From: Desulfocarbo sp964620595
GTDB taxonomy: Bacteria; Desulfobacterota; Desulfarculia; Desulfarculales; Desulfarculaceae
Direction: 5' to 3'
NCBI GenBank assembly: GCA_964620595.1
Contig: CAZUHP010000001.1
Span: 1 to 64,000 of the forward strand
Length of the DNA stretch: 64,000 nt
This document shows, in pieces, positions 33,801 to 45,483 of the stretch. Numbering within the stretch: the stretch's first letter is position 1; every line of letters starts with the position of its first letter. The position numbers were made by a program, and so were the translations under genes. The notes under the pieces were generated by a model. The model was not told the origin of the DNA. It worked only from the letters and a program-made list of their open reading frames with translations, and did no database searches.

Positions 33801-34127
33801 ATGGCAGCAAACGTCCTCGCGGTGACCGACGATACCTTTGAGGCGGAGGTTCTCAAGAGCGATCTGCCGGCCTTGGTGGACTTCTGGGCCTCCTGGTGCG
33901 GTCCCTGCCGGGCCATCGGGCCGGTGGTGGAGGAGCTGGCCGAGGAGTACGCCGGCAAGGTCAAGGTCGCCAAACTGAACGTGGACGAGAGCCCCAAGAC
34001 CCCCGGCCAGTACGGCATCCGGGCCATCCCCACCCTGATCATGTTCAAGAACGGGGAGGTGGTGGACCAGATCACCGGCGCGGTTTCCAAGAGCCACATC
34101 GAGTCGGCCCTCCAGAAGATCATCTAG
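33801..34127 (+). CDS. trxA: Thioredoxin
   Basis: 108-residue thioredoxin, the canonical length, with the redox motif WCGPC near residue 32 and the cis-proline segment GIRAIPTLIMFKNGE. It reduces disulfides of cytoplasmic targets. The start at 33801 is chosen over an in-frame ATG 24 bases upstream because AAGGAG lies nine bases before it and the family begins here. Followed 31 bases later by its own reductase. Confidence 0.97.
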   Translation: MAANVLAVTDDTFEAEVLKSDLPALVDFWASWCGPCRAIGPVVEELAEEYAGKVKVAKLNVDESPKTPGQYGIRAIPTLIMFKNGEVVDQITGAVSKSHIESALQKII

Positions 34128-34158
34128 GCGCCTCCACGGCGCAGGAGGGTTTGGACCG

Positions 34159-35079
34159 ATGGAGGCCCGCGAGTTGGTGATCGTGGGTGGCGGACCGGCG
34201 GGACTCACCGCCGGCCTCTATGCCGCCCGGGCCCGCTTGGATGCGGTGTTGATCGAGCGCCTGAGCCCCGGCGGCCAGATGCTCACCACCGACATGGTGG
34301 AGAACTGGCCTGGTGAGCTGGAGCCGGTGAGCGGCTTCGAGCTTGCCGACCGCATGCGCCAGCAGGCCCTCAAGTTCGGGCTGGAAATCGTCAATGACGA
34401 GGTGAGCGGCATCCGGCTGGAGGGGGACCGGAAGGTGGTGCAGACGCCCAAGGGCTACATCGCCTGCAAGGCCCTGATCCTCTGCCCCGGCGCCAGCCCC
34501 CGCAAGCTGGGGGTGCCCGGCGAGGCGGAGCTGACCGGCAAGGGCGTATCCTATTGCGGCACTTGCGACGGCCCCTTTTTCCGCGACCAGGAGGTGGCCT
34601 GCATCGGCGGCGGCGACACCGCGGCCGAGGAGGCCATGTTCCTCACCAAGTTCGCCAAGAAGGTCTACCTGATCCACCGCCGCGACCAGCTCCGGGCCAC
34701 CGGAATCCTGGCCGAGCGGGTGTTGAACAGCGACAAGATCGAAATACTCTGGTCCCAGGTGCCCCTGGCCTTTGGCGGTGAAAATGGTGTAGAGTCGGTG
34801 AGGCTGCGGAGGTTGAAGGACGACTCGGAGTACGACCTGCCGGTGCAGGGCGCCTTCGTGTTCGTGGGCACGGTGCCCAATACCGAGTTCCTCGACGGCC
34901 TGGTGGAGGTGAACCCCCAGGGCTTCATCATCACCGACCAGAACCAGCAGACCTCGCTGCCCGGGGTCTTTGCGGCGGGCGATTGCTGCGCCAAGCTCCT
35001 GCGGCAGATCGTCACCGCCGCGGGCGAGGGCGCCACCGCCGCCTTTGCCGCCCAGCGCTACCTGGAAGAGCACGCATGA
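34159..35079 (+). CDS. trxB: Thioredoxin reductase
   Basis: 306 residues. FAD-binding motif VIVGGGPAGLTAGLYAARA at the N-terminus, redox-active CGTC at residues 133-136, NAD(P)H-binding ACIGGGDTAAEEAMFL, and the C-terminal GVFAAGDCC FAD motif. It passes electrons from a pyridine nucleotide to thioredoxin encoded just upstream. The stop overlaps the bamD start (ATGA). Confidence 0.96.
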   Translation: MEARELVIVGGGPAGLTAGLYAARARLDAVLIERLSPGGQMLTTDMVENWPGELEPVSGFELADRMRQQALKFGLEIVNDEVSGIRLEGDRKVVQTPKGYIACKALILCPGASPRKLGVPGEAELTGKGVSYCGTCDGPFFRDQEVACIGGGDTAAEEAMFLTKFAKKVYLIHRRDQLRATGILAERVLNSDKIEILWSQVPLAFGGENGVESVRLRRLKDDSEYDLPVQGAFVFVGTVPNTEFLDGLVEVNPQGFIITDQNQQTSLPGVFAAGDCCAKLLRQIVTAAGEGATAAFAAQRYLEEHA

Positions 35080-35891
35080 AAACACGCCTAACCCTGCTGC
35101 CGGTCTTGCTGGCCTGCCTGTCCCTGCTTCTGGGCGCGGGCTGCGGCTTCTTTGGGGACAGCGGCGCGGACAGCCAGGCCTTTGACACCCCTGCCCAGGT
35201 GCTGGCCAACGAGGCCGAGATGCAGTACAAGGACGGCAACTACGAGGAGGCGGCCGAGCTGTTCCAGCAGCTCAAGGACCGCTACCCCTACAGCCGCTAT
35301 GCGCTTTTGGCCGACCTCCGGGTGGGTGACGCCTATTTCAAGTCCAAGCGTTATGACGAGGCGGTGCTGGCCTATGACGATTTCATCCGCCTGCACCCCA
35401 AGAACGAGGCCGTGCCCTATGCCATCTATCAGATGGGCATGGTCTACCACGAGCAGATGCTGATCCCGGCCCGGGACCCCACCAACGCCAAGAAGGCATC
35501 CGAGACCTTCCAGCGGCTCCTGCGCCAGTATCCCAAGTCCCAGTGGGCCGTGAAGGCCCGCCCCCGCTTGCAGGAGGCCCTGGAGCGCTTGGCCGCCCAT
35601 GACATGTTCGTGGGCAAGTTCTACCTGCGCACCAACCGCTACCGGGCCGCCATCGGCCGCTTCAAGCGGGTGCTCACCCAGTATCCCGACGTGGGGCTCT
35701 ATGGCGAGGCATTGAAGCTCATCAAGGAGAGCCAGGAGCAACTGGCCGAACTGCCGCCCGAGGAACGCGGCCAGGGAGTGGAGCGCCGCGACCTGGAGCG
35801 GGCCTTGCCCTACGAGGACACCCGCCCGCCGGACGTGTTGGAAGACTCGGTGGTCAACCCCTCCATCGGCGGGGTGGGGCCGGGCATATAG
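35076..35891 (+). CDS. bamD: Outer membrane assembly lipoprotein BamD
   Basis: 271 residues. A lipoprotein signal with lipobox (LSLLLGAGC-G) gives a lipidated cysteine near residue 23. TPR repeats follow: AEMQYKDGNYEEAAELFQQL and LLADLRVGDAYFKSKRYDEA, then the typical GMVYHEQML, FQRLLRQYPKSQWA and the segment VGKFYLRTNRYRAAIGRFK. BamD is the essential TPR subunit of the BAM complex that folds outer-membrane beta-barrels. The ATG at 35076 overlaps the trxB stop. A 9-bp terminator follows. Confidence 0.93.
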   Translation: MKTRLTLLPVLLACLSLLLGAGCGFFGDSGADSQAFDTPAQVLANEAEMQYKDGNYEEAAELFQQLKDRYPYSRYALLADLRVGDAYFKSKRYDEAVLAYDDFIRLHPKNEAVPYAIYQMGMVYHEQMLIPARDPTNAKKASETFQRLLRQYPKSQWAVKARPRLQEALERLAAHDMFVGKFYLRTNRYRAAIGRFKRVLTQYPDVGLYGEALKLIKESQEQLAELPPEERGQGVERRDLERALPYEDTRPPDVLEDSVVNPSIGGVGPGI

Positions 35892-35919
35892 AACCTCGGG
35901 TGGTTTGCAGAGGCAAGGA

Positions 35920-35946
35920 GGCGCTCCCAGAGGGGGCGCCTTTTTT
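35920..35946 (+). terminator. Intrinsic terminator after bamD
   Basis: GGCGCTCCC (35920-35928) pairs with GGGGGCGCC (35932-35940), one G-T pair and a 3-base loop, followed by six T. It ends the trxA-trxB-bamD unit. Confidence 0.9.
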
Positions 35947-35979
35947 GTGGGATGAAGGAGGGTAGTGCGGGGGTGGTTC

Positions 35980-36360
35980 TCAGGCCGGCAGGTGGGTGGT
36001 GGTCACCTCCACCAGGAGCCTGTCGCCCGCGGTGACCCGGGTGCGGATGACCGACACTCTCCGGCCGCGCCGCACGAACCTGGCCTCGGCCCGCACCTCG
36101 CCCGAGTTCACGTTGCCCAGAAAAGAGGCGCTCAGGTTTATGGCCAGGGGAAAGCCGCTCTCCCCCGGCTGGGCGGTGGGCTTGCCCAGGGCCAGCACGG
36201 TGGCGGTCACGTCGGCCAGCCACAGGAGCGCGCCCGCGTGCACGGTGCCAAAGGGATTGCGCAGGCCGTCCCTCACCGGCATGCGGCTCACCGCGTGCTC
36301 GTCGCTCAGCTCCTCCACCCAAAACTCCAGGCTTCCTTGTTTGGGGACGGGTAGTTCCAT
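35980..36360 (-). CDS. Hotdog-fold thioesterase (PaaI-like)
   Basis: 126 residues of the PaaI/4HBT hotdog family: NPFGTVHAGALLWLADVTAT carries the active-site HAGAL segment, followed by AINLSASFLGNVNSGEVRAEA and RRVSVIRTRV. It probably hydrolyses an acyl- or aryl-CoA ester in the cytoplasm. The substrate is not evident, although arylacetyl-CoA produced by IOR is one possibility. Last gene of the minus-strand alaS group; 29 bases after alaS. Confidence 0.85.
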   Translation of the reverse strand: MELPVPKQGSLEFWVEELSDEHAVSRMPVRDGLRNPFGTVHAGALLWLADVTATVLALGKPTAQPGESGFPLAINLSASFLGNVNSGEVRAEARFVRRGRRVSVIRTRVTAGDRLLVEVTTTHLPA

Positions 36361-36389
36361 GGGGTTCTCCCGGGTGCGGGGTGGGCGGT

Positions 36390-39044
<2,655 letters not shown>

Positions 39045-39082
39045 GGTCGATCCTTTCTAGCGGCCGGGGCTCTTGGGAAGCC

Positions 39083-40132
<1,050 letters not shown>

Positions 40133-40151
40133 GACTGCCTCCTCGGTATTG

Positions 40152-40742
40152 CTATGCCAAATCGAACTCCGCCAGGGGCTCGTAGATGGGCCCGGCCGGC
40201 GTGAGAGTGCTTTTCATCAGCGCCACCCTGTCGGCCCGGAAGGCCGGGCCGGCGTAGGCCGCCCGGGCGGCGATCTCCCGGGCCAGGGGCACGACGCCCC
40301 CGCCCCCCCCGCCGCCGCCCCCGCCCCCCCGGCGTCCCCGGCGCAGGCGGCCCAGGGTGAGGTGGGCCTTGAAGGAGCGGCGCTCGGGCGGAAAGCCCAA
40401 CCGCGCCAGCTCGGACTCCACCGCCCGGGCCAGGTCCTTCAGCTCCTCCACCTGGCCCGCCACCCCCAGCCACACCACCTGGGGCCGCTTGGGGCTGGGA
40501 AAGGCTCCGCAGCCCTCAAGGGCCAGCTCCAGTCCCTCCCGGCCGGCCAGGGCCCGCTCCAGGGCGCCCGTGACCGCGGGCACCTCCTTGTCCGGCACCT
40601 CGCCCAGGAACTTCAGGGTCAGGTGCATGGTCTCGGGCTTGACCCACTTCACGTCCGCGCCCGAGCGTTTCAGCTCCCGCGCCAGCTCGCCGGCTGCCTG
40701 GCGCACGTCCGGGGGCAACTCAAGCGCTACGAACAGGCGCAT
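40152..40742 (-). CDS. thpR: RNA 2',3'-cyclic phosphodiesterase with a polyglycine insert
   Basis: 196 residues of the 2H phosphoesterase superfamily. The paired catalytic motifs are HLTLKFLG (near residue 41) and HLTLGRLR (near 127). It opens 2',3'-cyclic phosphates on RNA (LigT/ThpR). Directly after the second motif is an unusual stretch of eleven consecutive glycines preceded by RRGRR, encoded by a C-rich tract at 40291-40330 on the plus strand. The start overlaps the cinA end by 23 bases. Position before recA is typical. Confidence 0.92.
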   Translation of the reverse strand: MRLFVALELPPDVRQAAGELARELKRSGADVKWVKPETMHLTLKFLGEVPDKEVPAVTGALERALAGREGLELALEGCGAFPSPKRPQVVWLGVAGQVEELKDLARAVESELARLGFPPERRSFKAHLTLGRLRRGRRGGGGGGGGGGGVVPLAREIAARAAYAGPAFRADRVALMKSTLTPAGPIYEPLAEFDLA

Positions 40743-41982
40743 GGCTCTCCAGGTAGCGGCGCAAAAGGTCCAGGGCGGCCTCGGCCGACTGCTGCTTGAC
40801 CTGGGCCCGGCTGCCCTGGAAGTGGCGAAGGTGGCTCTCCACGTGCTCGCCGTGGGCCAGGCCGAAGAACACGGTGCCCACCGGCTTTTCCGGGCTGCCC
40901 CCGCCCGGCCCGGCGATGCCGGTGATGGCCAGCCCCAGATCGGTGCCCGCCCGCTCCCGCGCGCCCAGGGCCATCTCCCGGGCGGTCTGGTGGCTCACCG
41001 CGCCGTGGGCCTCCAGGGTCTGCCGGCTGACCCCCAACAGGTCCTCCTTGGCCCGGTTGGAATAGGTCACCACCCCCCGCTCGAAGTAGGTCGAGGAGCC
41101 GGCCACGCTGGTCACCCGGTGGCCCACCAGCCCGCCGGTGCAGCTTTCGGCCAGGGCCAGGGTCAGTCCGCGCTCGCCAAGGAGCCGCCCCACCTTTTCC
41201 TCCAGGAGCTCGCCGTTGAGGGAGATCACGTAGTCTTGCAGGCGGCCTTGTATCTCCTCCAGCAGGGCCTGGGCCTCGGCCTCGGCCTCCTCCCGCTCCG
41301 GGCGGCGCACGGTGACCGTGACCTGCACCTCGGGAAACACCGGGTAATAGCCCAGACGCACCCCCGGCCGGCTGCCCCGGTCGGCCAGGCCCGCCAGGCG
41401 GGCGCCCACCTCGGCCTCGGGGATGCCGAAAAGGCGCAGCTCGCGGCTGACCACCGCCTGGCCCCCTTGCCCCAGGCGCTCCAAGAGTTCGGGCACCACC
41501 CGCTCGTCCGTGAGTTGGCGCATCTCCTGGGGCACCCCGGGCAGGAAGTACACCGGCTGGCCCTCCGGGCCGGTGAGGCGGAAGCCGGCGCAGGTGGTGC
41601 CCAGGATCTCGGCGCCCTGGGGCAGCCAGGCCATGCGCATCACCTGTCCCGACGCCTCCCGCCCCTGCCGGGCCAGGAAGGCGCGCAGGTTCTTCACCAT
41701 GCGCTTGCTCTCGGCCAGGGGCAGGCCGAACACCTCGGCCGCGGTCTGGGCGGTGAGGTCGTCGTCAGTGGTGCCCAGGCCGCCGGATACCAGCACGAAG
41801 TCGGCCCTCGCCAGGGCGCGGCCCAGGGCGTCCTTGATGGCCTCCGGGTCGTCGCCCACCAGCACCACCGCCCCGATCTCTATGCCCAAGGGCCACAGTC
41901 GGCGGGCGGCGTAGCGCGAGTTGGTGTCGGCCACCCGGCCGCTCATCAGCTCGTCGCCGATGCAGATAATCTCACCACGCAT
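40720..41982 (-). CDS. cinA: CinA family protein (NMN deamidase / ADP-ribose pyrophosphatase)
   Basis: 420 residues. The N-terminal MoaB-like (COG1058) domain has EIICIGDELMSGRVADTNSR and VLVSGGLGTTDDDLT. The C-terminal CinA (PncC) domain has LALAESCTGGLVGHRVTSV and TDLGLAITGIAGPGGGSPEKP. It recycles NMN to NaMN in known homologues. The start at 41982 is chosen because the family begins at MRGEIICIG; two upstream in-frame starts lack support. First gene of the cinA-thpR-recA-alaS-thioesterase series. Confidence 0.95.
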   Translation of the reverse strand: MRGEIICIGDELMSGRVADTNSRYAARRLWPLGIEIGAVVLVGDDPEAIKDALGRALARADFVLVSGGLGTTDDDLTAQTAAEVFGLPLAESKRMVKNLRAFLARQGREASGQVMRMAWLPQGAEILGTTCAGFRLTGPEGQPVYFLPGVPQEMRQLTDERVVPELLERLGQGGQAVVSRELRLFGIPEAEVGARLAGLADRGSRPGVRLGYYPVFPEVQVTVTVRRPEREEAEAEAQALLEEIQGRLQDYVISLNGELLEEKVGRLLGERGLTLALAESCTGGLVGHRVTSVAGSSTYFERGVVTYSNRAKEDLLGVSRQTLEAHGAVSHQTAREMALGARERAGTDLGLAITGIAGPGGGSPEKPVGTVFFGLAHGEHVESHLRHFQGSRAQVKQQSAEAALDLLRRYLESHAPVRSA

Positions 41983-42202
41983 GCTTGCTTGGGGCCTCCC
42001 CCCGGCCGGGGTGATGTCACCAATCATTATTGAAACTAGACGCTTGAAGCTAACAGCCCCACAAGGCTTTGTCAACCGTGACGCCCGCTTCCCCGGCCGG
42101 GCTTGACCGCCCCGCCGCCCTGGGCTACAGGTAAGGGGAAGCCGGGCTCTGGCCGGCCTGGCCGGCCGCCCCCATTCCACCACCAAACAAAGGAACCTGT
42201 CC

Positions 42203-42409
42203 ATGCGTTGGTGCGATCTGAGCTGCCCCCAAGCCAGCTTCCCCCCCCAGGAGGCAGTGGACGGCGCTGGCTCTTGCCGGACCTTCGTGGCCTTGTATTG
42301 CCGGGAGCTGGACCGGCTGGTGCCCAAGAACGCGCCTTGCGCGGTGGAGGCGGCTGGCGGCCGTCCGCCCCGGGAAGACCCGCCCGACTCCCCCGGCCGG
42401 GCCGGCTGA
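42203..42409 (+). CDS. Small cysteine-rich protein, function unknown
   Basis: 68-residue ORF with five cysteines (positions 4, 8, 25, 33 and 45) in a pattern MRWCDLSCPQASFP ... GSCRTFVALYCRELDRL ... KNAPC. AAAGGA lies about 10 bases before the ATG. The composition (aromatic, Cys, few low-complexity residues) is unlike the surrounding antisense shadows, and similar short Cys proteins are familiar from Desulfobacterota genomes. It may be a metal-binding or redox protein. It is isolated between cinA (divergent) and a repeat tract. Confidence 0.6.
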   Translation: MRWCDLSCPQASFPPQEAVDGAGSCRTFVALYCRELDRLVPKNAPCAVEAAGGRPPREDPPDSPGRAG

Positions 42410-42439
42410 CCAGATCAACCCGCCCCCGCAAAGCCACGG

Positions 42440-42525
42440 GGGCAGGGGAGGGCGGGGGGCGACGGGGGGCGACGGGGGACGGAAGGAGACGGCGGCTGGG
42501 ACGGCAAGGGGGGCGGCAAGGGCAG
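42440..42525 (+). repeat. G-rich simple repeat tract
   Basis: GGGGGGCGACGGGGGGCGACGGGGGACGG and degenerate continuation in the gap between the small Cys-rich gene and the DUF1178 gene. The same unit as in the tracts at 1584 and 43978. No gene is seen. Confidence 0.7.
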
Positions 42526-42612
42526 GCCGCCCGCCCTATGCTGGTGCCGGTTTCGCACAAGGGGGTGAGAGCAGGATGTCAGGGCGGAGCCTGGCGGCAG
42601 GGAGCAGAGGGC

Positions 42613-43095
42613 TCAGTCCTCCTCGTCGCCGGGATCCTGGGAGTGGGCGTGGTGGGCGTGGGGCGCAAGAGGATGAACCTGGGGCGGCCCCACCTTGAAG
42701 AAGTCCACTCCCTCCCGCAAGAGCATCTTCTCCTCCTCGGGAGTGGAAACTCCGCGGATGTTGCGCGCCTCAGAAGCGCCGTAGTGGATCTTCAAGGCCT
42801 CGGCCGCGAAGTTGGTACCCACGTCCTCGAAGTTTTCCTTGAGGTAGCGCTTGAGTGCCTGGCCCAATAGGCGGGCCGCGGTCTCCGGGTCCGGGAAGTC
42901 GCCCTCCGAGGGACGGGCCGCGGCCTTGCCCCGCTTGGAGATGGCAAAGGCGGAAGGGACCTGGCGAACCGATTCCTCGCCGCACACCGGGCACGAAACC
43001 AGCTTTTTCTTTATCTGCCGCTCCAGGTCCTTGTGGCTGTCGAACCAGCCTTCGAAACGGTGGCCCTGGGCGCATTGCAAGTCGAAGATCAGCAT
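42613..43095 (-). CDS. DUF1178 family protein with zinc-ribbon-like start
   Basis: 160 residues. The N-terminus LIFDLQCAQGHRFEGWFDSH, then CPVCGEESVRQVPSAFAISK, gives C...H...CxxC, a probable zinc site. The later part has the conserved VGTNFAAEALKIHYGASEARNIRG and EEEKMLLREGVDFF. DUF1178 proteins have no assigned function. The C-terminus is His-rich (HPLAPHAHHAHSQ), which could bind metal. The ATG at 43095 has GGAGGG four bases upstream. Divergent from the NUDIX gene. Confidence 0.87.
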   Translation of the reverse strand: MLIFDLQCAQGHRFEGWFDSHKDLERQIKKKLVSCPVCGEESVRQVPSAFAISKRGKAAARPSEGDFPDPETAARLLGQALKRYLKENFEDVGTNFAAEALKIHYGASEARNIRGVSTPEEEKMLLREGVDFFKVGPPQVHPLAPHAHHAHSQDPGDEED

Positions 43096-43185
43096 GGGCC
43101 CTCCATACTTTATATATATCATACCCTTAGGCGTTAAGCCAGGGGGCGTGGTGCCCGCGGGGGGGCTGGGGTAGAATTGTTGGCC

Positions 43186-43800
43186 ATGAGCGAGCTGTTG
43201 GACAGAACCGCGGAAGTATTTCGCCGGGCCTTGGCCCAGCGCCCCCCCAAGCAGTTGGAGAATCCCCAGGCCAGGGCCGCGGCGGTGCTCATGCCCCTTT
43301 GGGAGGACCAGGGCCAGGCCCAGGTGGTCTTCACCAAGCGCACCGAGCACCTGCCCACCCATGCCGGCCAAATATCCTTTCCCGGCGGGGCCAGCGACCC
43401 GGACGACCCGGACTTGGCCTACACCGCCCTCAGGGAGACCTGCGAGGAGATAGGCGTGTGCCAGGAGGCGGCCCGGGTGGTGGCCCGCTTGGACCAGGTG
43501 GTCACGGTGACCAACTTTCTGGTCACCCCCTTTGTGGGGGTCCTGGAGCCGGGGGTGGAGTTTTCCCTCAACCCCAGGGAGGTGGAGCGCCTGGTGGTGG
43601 TGCCCCTGGCCAAGGTGCTGGACCGGGGCTCCTACAGGCCCACCCAGGTGCAGTGGCAGGGCATGACCTTTCAGCAGGAGGCCCTGAACCACAACGGCGA
43701 CCTGATCTGGGGCGCCACCGCGCGCATACTCCTGAACCTGTTGGATAGGCTGGGGGATTCGGCCCCTGCCGTGGCCGCGGTGGGCCTGGGCCGCGCCTAA
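43186..43800 (+). CDS. NUDIX hydrolase, CoA pyrophosphatase (NudL) type
   Basis: 204 residues with the Nudix region ISFPGGASDPDDPDLAYTALRETCEEIG (residues ~62-89) and the upstream VFTKRTEHLPTHAGQ typical of the CoA-diphosphatase subgroup. It would split CoA or acyl-CoA to 3',5'-ADP and phosphopantetheine. The ATG at 43186 is preferred to a TTG nine bases upstream; the ribosome binding site is weak. tRNA-Pro follows. Confidence 0.88.
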   Translation: MSELLDRTAEVFRRALAQRPPKQLENPQARAAAVLMPLWEDQGQAQVVFTKRTEHLPTHAGQISFPGGASDPDDPDLAYTALRETCEEIGVCQEAARVVARLDQVVTVTNFLVTPFVGVLEPGVEFSLNPREVERLVVVPLAKVLDRGSYRPTQVQWQGMTFQQEALNHNGDLIWGATARILLNLLDRLGDSAPAVAAVGLGRA

Positions 43801-43807
43801 AAATAGG

Positions 43808-43836
43808 TGGACAGTGGTTCGGCGCTCGTGTAGAAA
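43808..43836 (+). promoter_or_regulatory. Probable promoter for tRNA-Pro
   Basis: TGGACA (43808-43813), 17-base spacer, TAGAAA (43831-43836), eleven bases before the tRNA. It begins directly after the NUDIX stop codon. Confidence 0.55.
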
Positions 43837-43847
43837 TATCAGCCTGT

Positions 43848-43924
43848 CGGGACGTGGCGCAGTCTGGTAGCGCACATGCTTCGGGAGCATGGGGTCGCTG
43901 GTTCAAATCCAGTCGTCCCGACCA
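43848..43924 (+). tRNA. tRNA-Pro (anticodon CGG)
   Basis: 77-base cloverleaf. Acceptor stem CGGGACG pairs with CGTCCCG. The anticodon stem CATGC/GCATG holds loop TTCGGGA, giving CGG, which reads CCG proline codons. The T-arm contains GGTTCAAATCC. The 3' end ACCA is encoded. Confidence 0.97.
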
Positions 43925-43937
43925 GCTTGGCAAAAAG

Positions 43938-43967
43938 AGCGGCAGCCCGGATCAAGGGGCTGCCGCT
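43938..43967 (+). terminator. Hairpin terminator after tRNA-Pro
   Basis: AGCGGCAGCCC (43938-43948) pairs perfectly with GGGCTGCCGCT (43957-43967) around an 8-base loop, followed by TTGTGTT. The T run is short, but the 11-bp GC-rich stem directly after the tRNA makes a terminator likely. Confidence 0.75.
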
Positions 43968-43977
43968 TTGTGTTGGG

Positions 43978-44036
43978 CAACGGGCGACGGGGGGCGACGG
44001 GGGGCGACGGGGGGGCGGACGACGGCGGACGGCCGG
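43978..44036 (+). repeat. G-rich simple repeat tract
   Basis: Three near-perfect copies of CGACGGGGGG followed by a degenerate CGGACGACGGCGGACGG run, between the tRNA-Pro terminator and the terminator of the motility-type gene. No gene is seen. Confidence 0.75.
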
Positions 44037-44044
44037 GAACAACC

Positions 44045-44076
44045 AAGAGGGCGGCTCCTTTAGGGGCCGCCCTCTT
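44045..44076 (-). terminator. Hairpin terminator downstream of the YjfB-like gene
   Basis: A 14-bp stem (44045-44058 with 44063-44076, one G-T pair, 4-base loop) lies 21 bases after the stop of the minus-strand gene. On the minus strand it is followed by GGTTGTT. It could act in both directions. Confidence 0.65.
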
Positions 44077-44097
44077 GCCGCGCTGCCGGCAGGACCC

Positions 44098-44283
44098 TCA
44101 GACCATCACGTCCAGGTTCAGGCCCTTGCCGCTGGCCTGGGCCGCGGCCTGGGCCTGCTGGCTCATCTGCTCCAAGGTCTGCTGGATGAGCGAGGCGGCC
44201 AGCTCCTGGGTGCTCTGGCTCATGAGCTGGGCGGCTATGGCCAGGGCCTGCTGCACTCCGTTGGTGGCGCTGATGCTGTTCAT
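44098..44283 (-). CDS. YjfB-like putative motility protein
   Basis: 61 residues, entirely helical in appearance and rich in Gln, Ala, Ser and Met: SATNGVQQALAIAAQLMSQS, then TQELAASLIQQTLEQMSQQ, ending in GLNLDVMV. It resembles the short YjfB family of putative motility proteins. The start at 44283 has GGAGGGG just upstream. A sigma-28-type promoter lies immediately upstream (44313-44340), independently supporting a flagellar or chemotaxis link. No other flagellar gene is in the window. Confidence 0.65.
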   Translation of the reverse strand: MNSISATNGVQQALAIAAQLMSQSTQELAASLIQQTLEQMSQQAQAAAQASGKGLNLDVMV

Positions 44284-44312
44284 ATTCCCCTCCCGCCTCG
44301 GTCTTCTACTCC

Positions 44313-44340
44313 TTATCGGCACCTGCGGCGCGATTCTTGA
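44313..44340 (-). promoter_or_regulatory. Sigma-28 (FliA) type promoter
   Basis: Minus strand: a perfect GCCGATAA -10 (44320-44313) and TCAAGAAT (44340-44333) resembling the TAAAGTTT -35 element, 12 bases apart. The expected spacing is about 11. Transcription would start ~22 bases before the YjfB-like start codon. Confidence 0.7.
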
Positions 44341-44443
44341 GCCGTTTTGGGGCCCGCCCGGCAAATATACGGTTTTCCAGGGTGGCCGGGCGCTGCCCCG
44401 GCGCCATGGTTGACTCAGCCATAGGCGGTCCTTACGGATTCTT

Positions 44444-45313
44444 TCAGGCGGCCGCCCGTTGCAGGGCCAGGCCGGACCAGCCCTCCGCCCGCGCGCGGCG
44501 GCGCACCGCCAGGCCCAGGCCGGCCATGAACCCGGCCAGGTCTTCCTCTGCCTCCCGGCGGAAGCCGCTGGCCAGCAGCCAGCCCCCGGGCGCCAGCCGT
44601 TGGGCCAGGTGCTCTGCGGCCACCCGCAGGATGGGGCCGGGCAGGTTGGCCGCGGCCAGGGAAAGGGGGCCGGCCAGGGCCGCGTGGGTGGCGCGGGCGA
44701 ACCGCACCAGGGGGCCGGCCAGGGGGTTGAGGGCCTGGTTGCGCCGCAGCGCCCGGGCCGCGGCCGGGTCCGGGTCCACCGCCACCACCCGCCGGCCGGT
44801 CTTCAGGGCCAGGGCCAAGGCCAGCACTCCCGAGCCGCTGCCCACGTCGGCCAGCCAGCCCCCGGCCGGCAGCCCCGTCTCTGCCAGGGCGCATATGAGC
44901 CGCAGGTTGAGGCGGGTGCTGGGGTGGTCGCCGGCGCCGAACGCGGTGAGCGCGTCGATCACCAGGGTGTCCGGCCCGGCGGGCAGCCCCATCCAGGCCG
45001 GGGCCAGGAACAGGCCGCGGCCCACCGGCTCGGGGCTGGGGAGCCGCCAGGCCAGGCGCGGGTCCGCCCCTTGCACCCGGCGGATGTGCAGGGTGAGCTC
45101 CGGGTCCAGCCGGGCCAGCCCGGCCAGGGCCTCCCGGGCGGTCTCGCCCGCGGGCCACAGGGACCACACCTCGCGCTCCCTCTGCATGACATGGGCCGCG
45201 CCGGCCCGGCGCATCTGCCGGGCCAGGGCCCTGGCCCGGCGGCTGTCGCTGAGGCGGGCCCGCACGTCCAGCCAGGCGGTGAAGTTTCCGCAACCTTGTT
45301 CCCTGCGTGCCAT
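44444..45313 (-). CDS. prmA: Ribosomal protein L11 methyltransferase (PrmA)-like
   Basis: 289 residues from the ATG at 45313 (an in-frame ATG at 45373 is possible; neither has a clear ribosome binding site). An N-terminal domain precedes the SAM-binding Rossmann domain with ALTAFGAGDHPSTRLNLRL, the SAM motif LADVGSGSGVLALALAL, VVAVDPDPAAARALRRN and the post-motif AAANLPGPILRVAAEHLA. The GxGxH segment and the NLP motif favour PrmA, which methylates L11. Another protein-methyltransferase target cannot be excluded. Confidence 0.82.
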   Translation of the reverse strand: MARREQGCGNFTAWLDVRARLSDSRRARALARQMRRAGAAHVMQREREVWSLWPAGETAREALAGLARLDPELTLHIRRVQGADPRLAWRLPSPEPVGRGLFLAPAWMGLPAGPDTLVIDALTAFGAGDHPSTRLNLRLICALAETGLPAGGWLADVGSGSGVLALALALKTGRRVVAVDPDPAAARALRRNQALNPLAGPLVRFARATHAALAGPLSLAAANLPGPILRVAAEHLAQRLAPGGWLLASGFRREAEEDLAGFMAGLGLAVRRRARAEGWSGLALQRAAA

Positions 45314-45397
45314 GATACTGGGCGAAGCGCCGCCGCCGCGGCGGGCGGCCGGCGCGGCAGTTGGGTATTGCATACGCAGATACTAGAAAAAAACTGC

Positions 45398-45426
45398 TTG
45401 AACCCTTGCGGTCAGCCGGATAAATT
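45398..45426 (+). promoter_or_regulatory. Promoter of the HesB-like selenoprotein gene
   Basis: TTGAAC (45398-45403), 17-base spacer, TAAATT (45421-45426) within an unusually AT-rich stretch, about 50 bases before the start codon. Confidence 0.6.
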
Positions 45427-45483
45427 ACCATATTTATCATAAGCGCAAACAATTGCTTTTCAGCCTCGAGAAAGGAAGCAACT

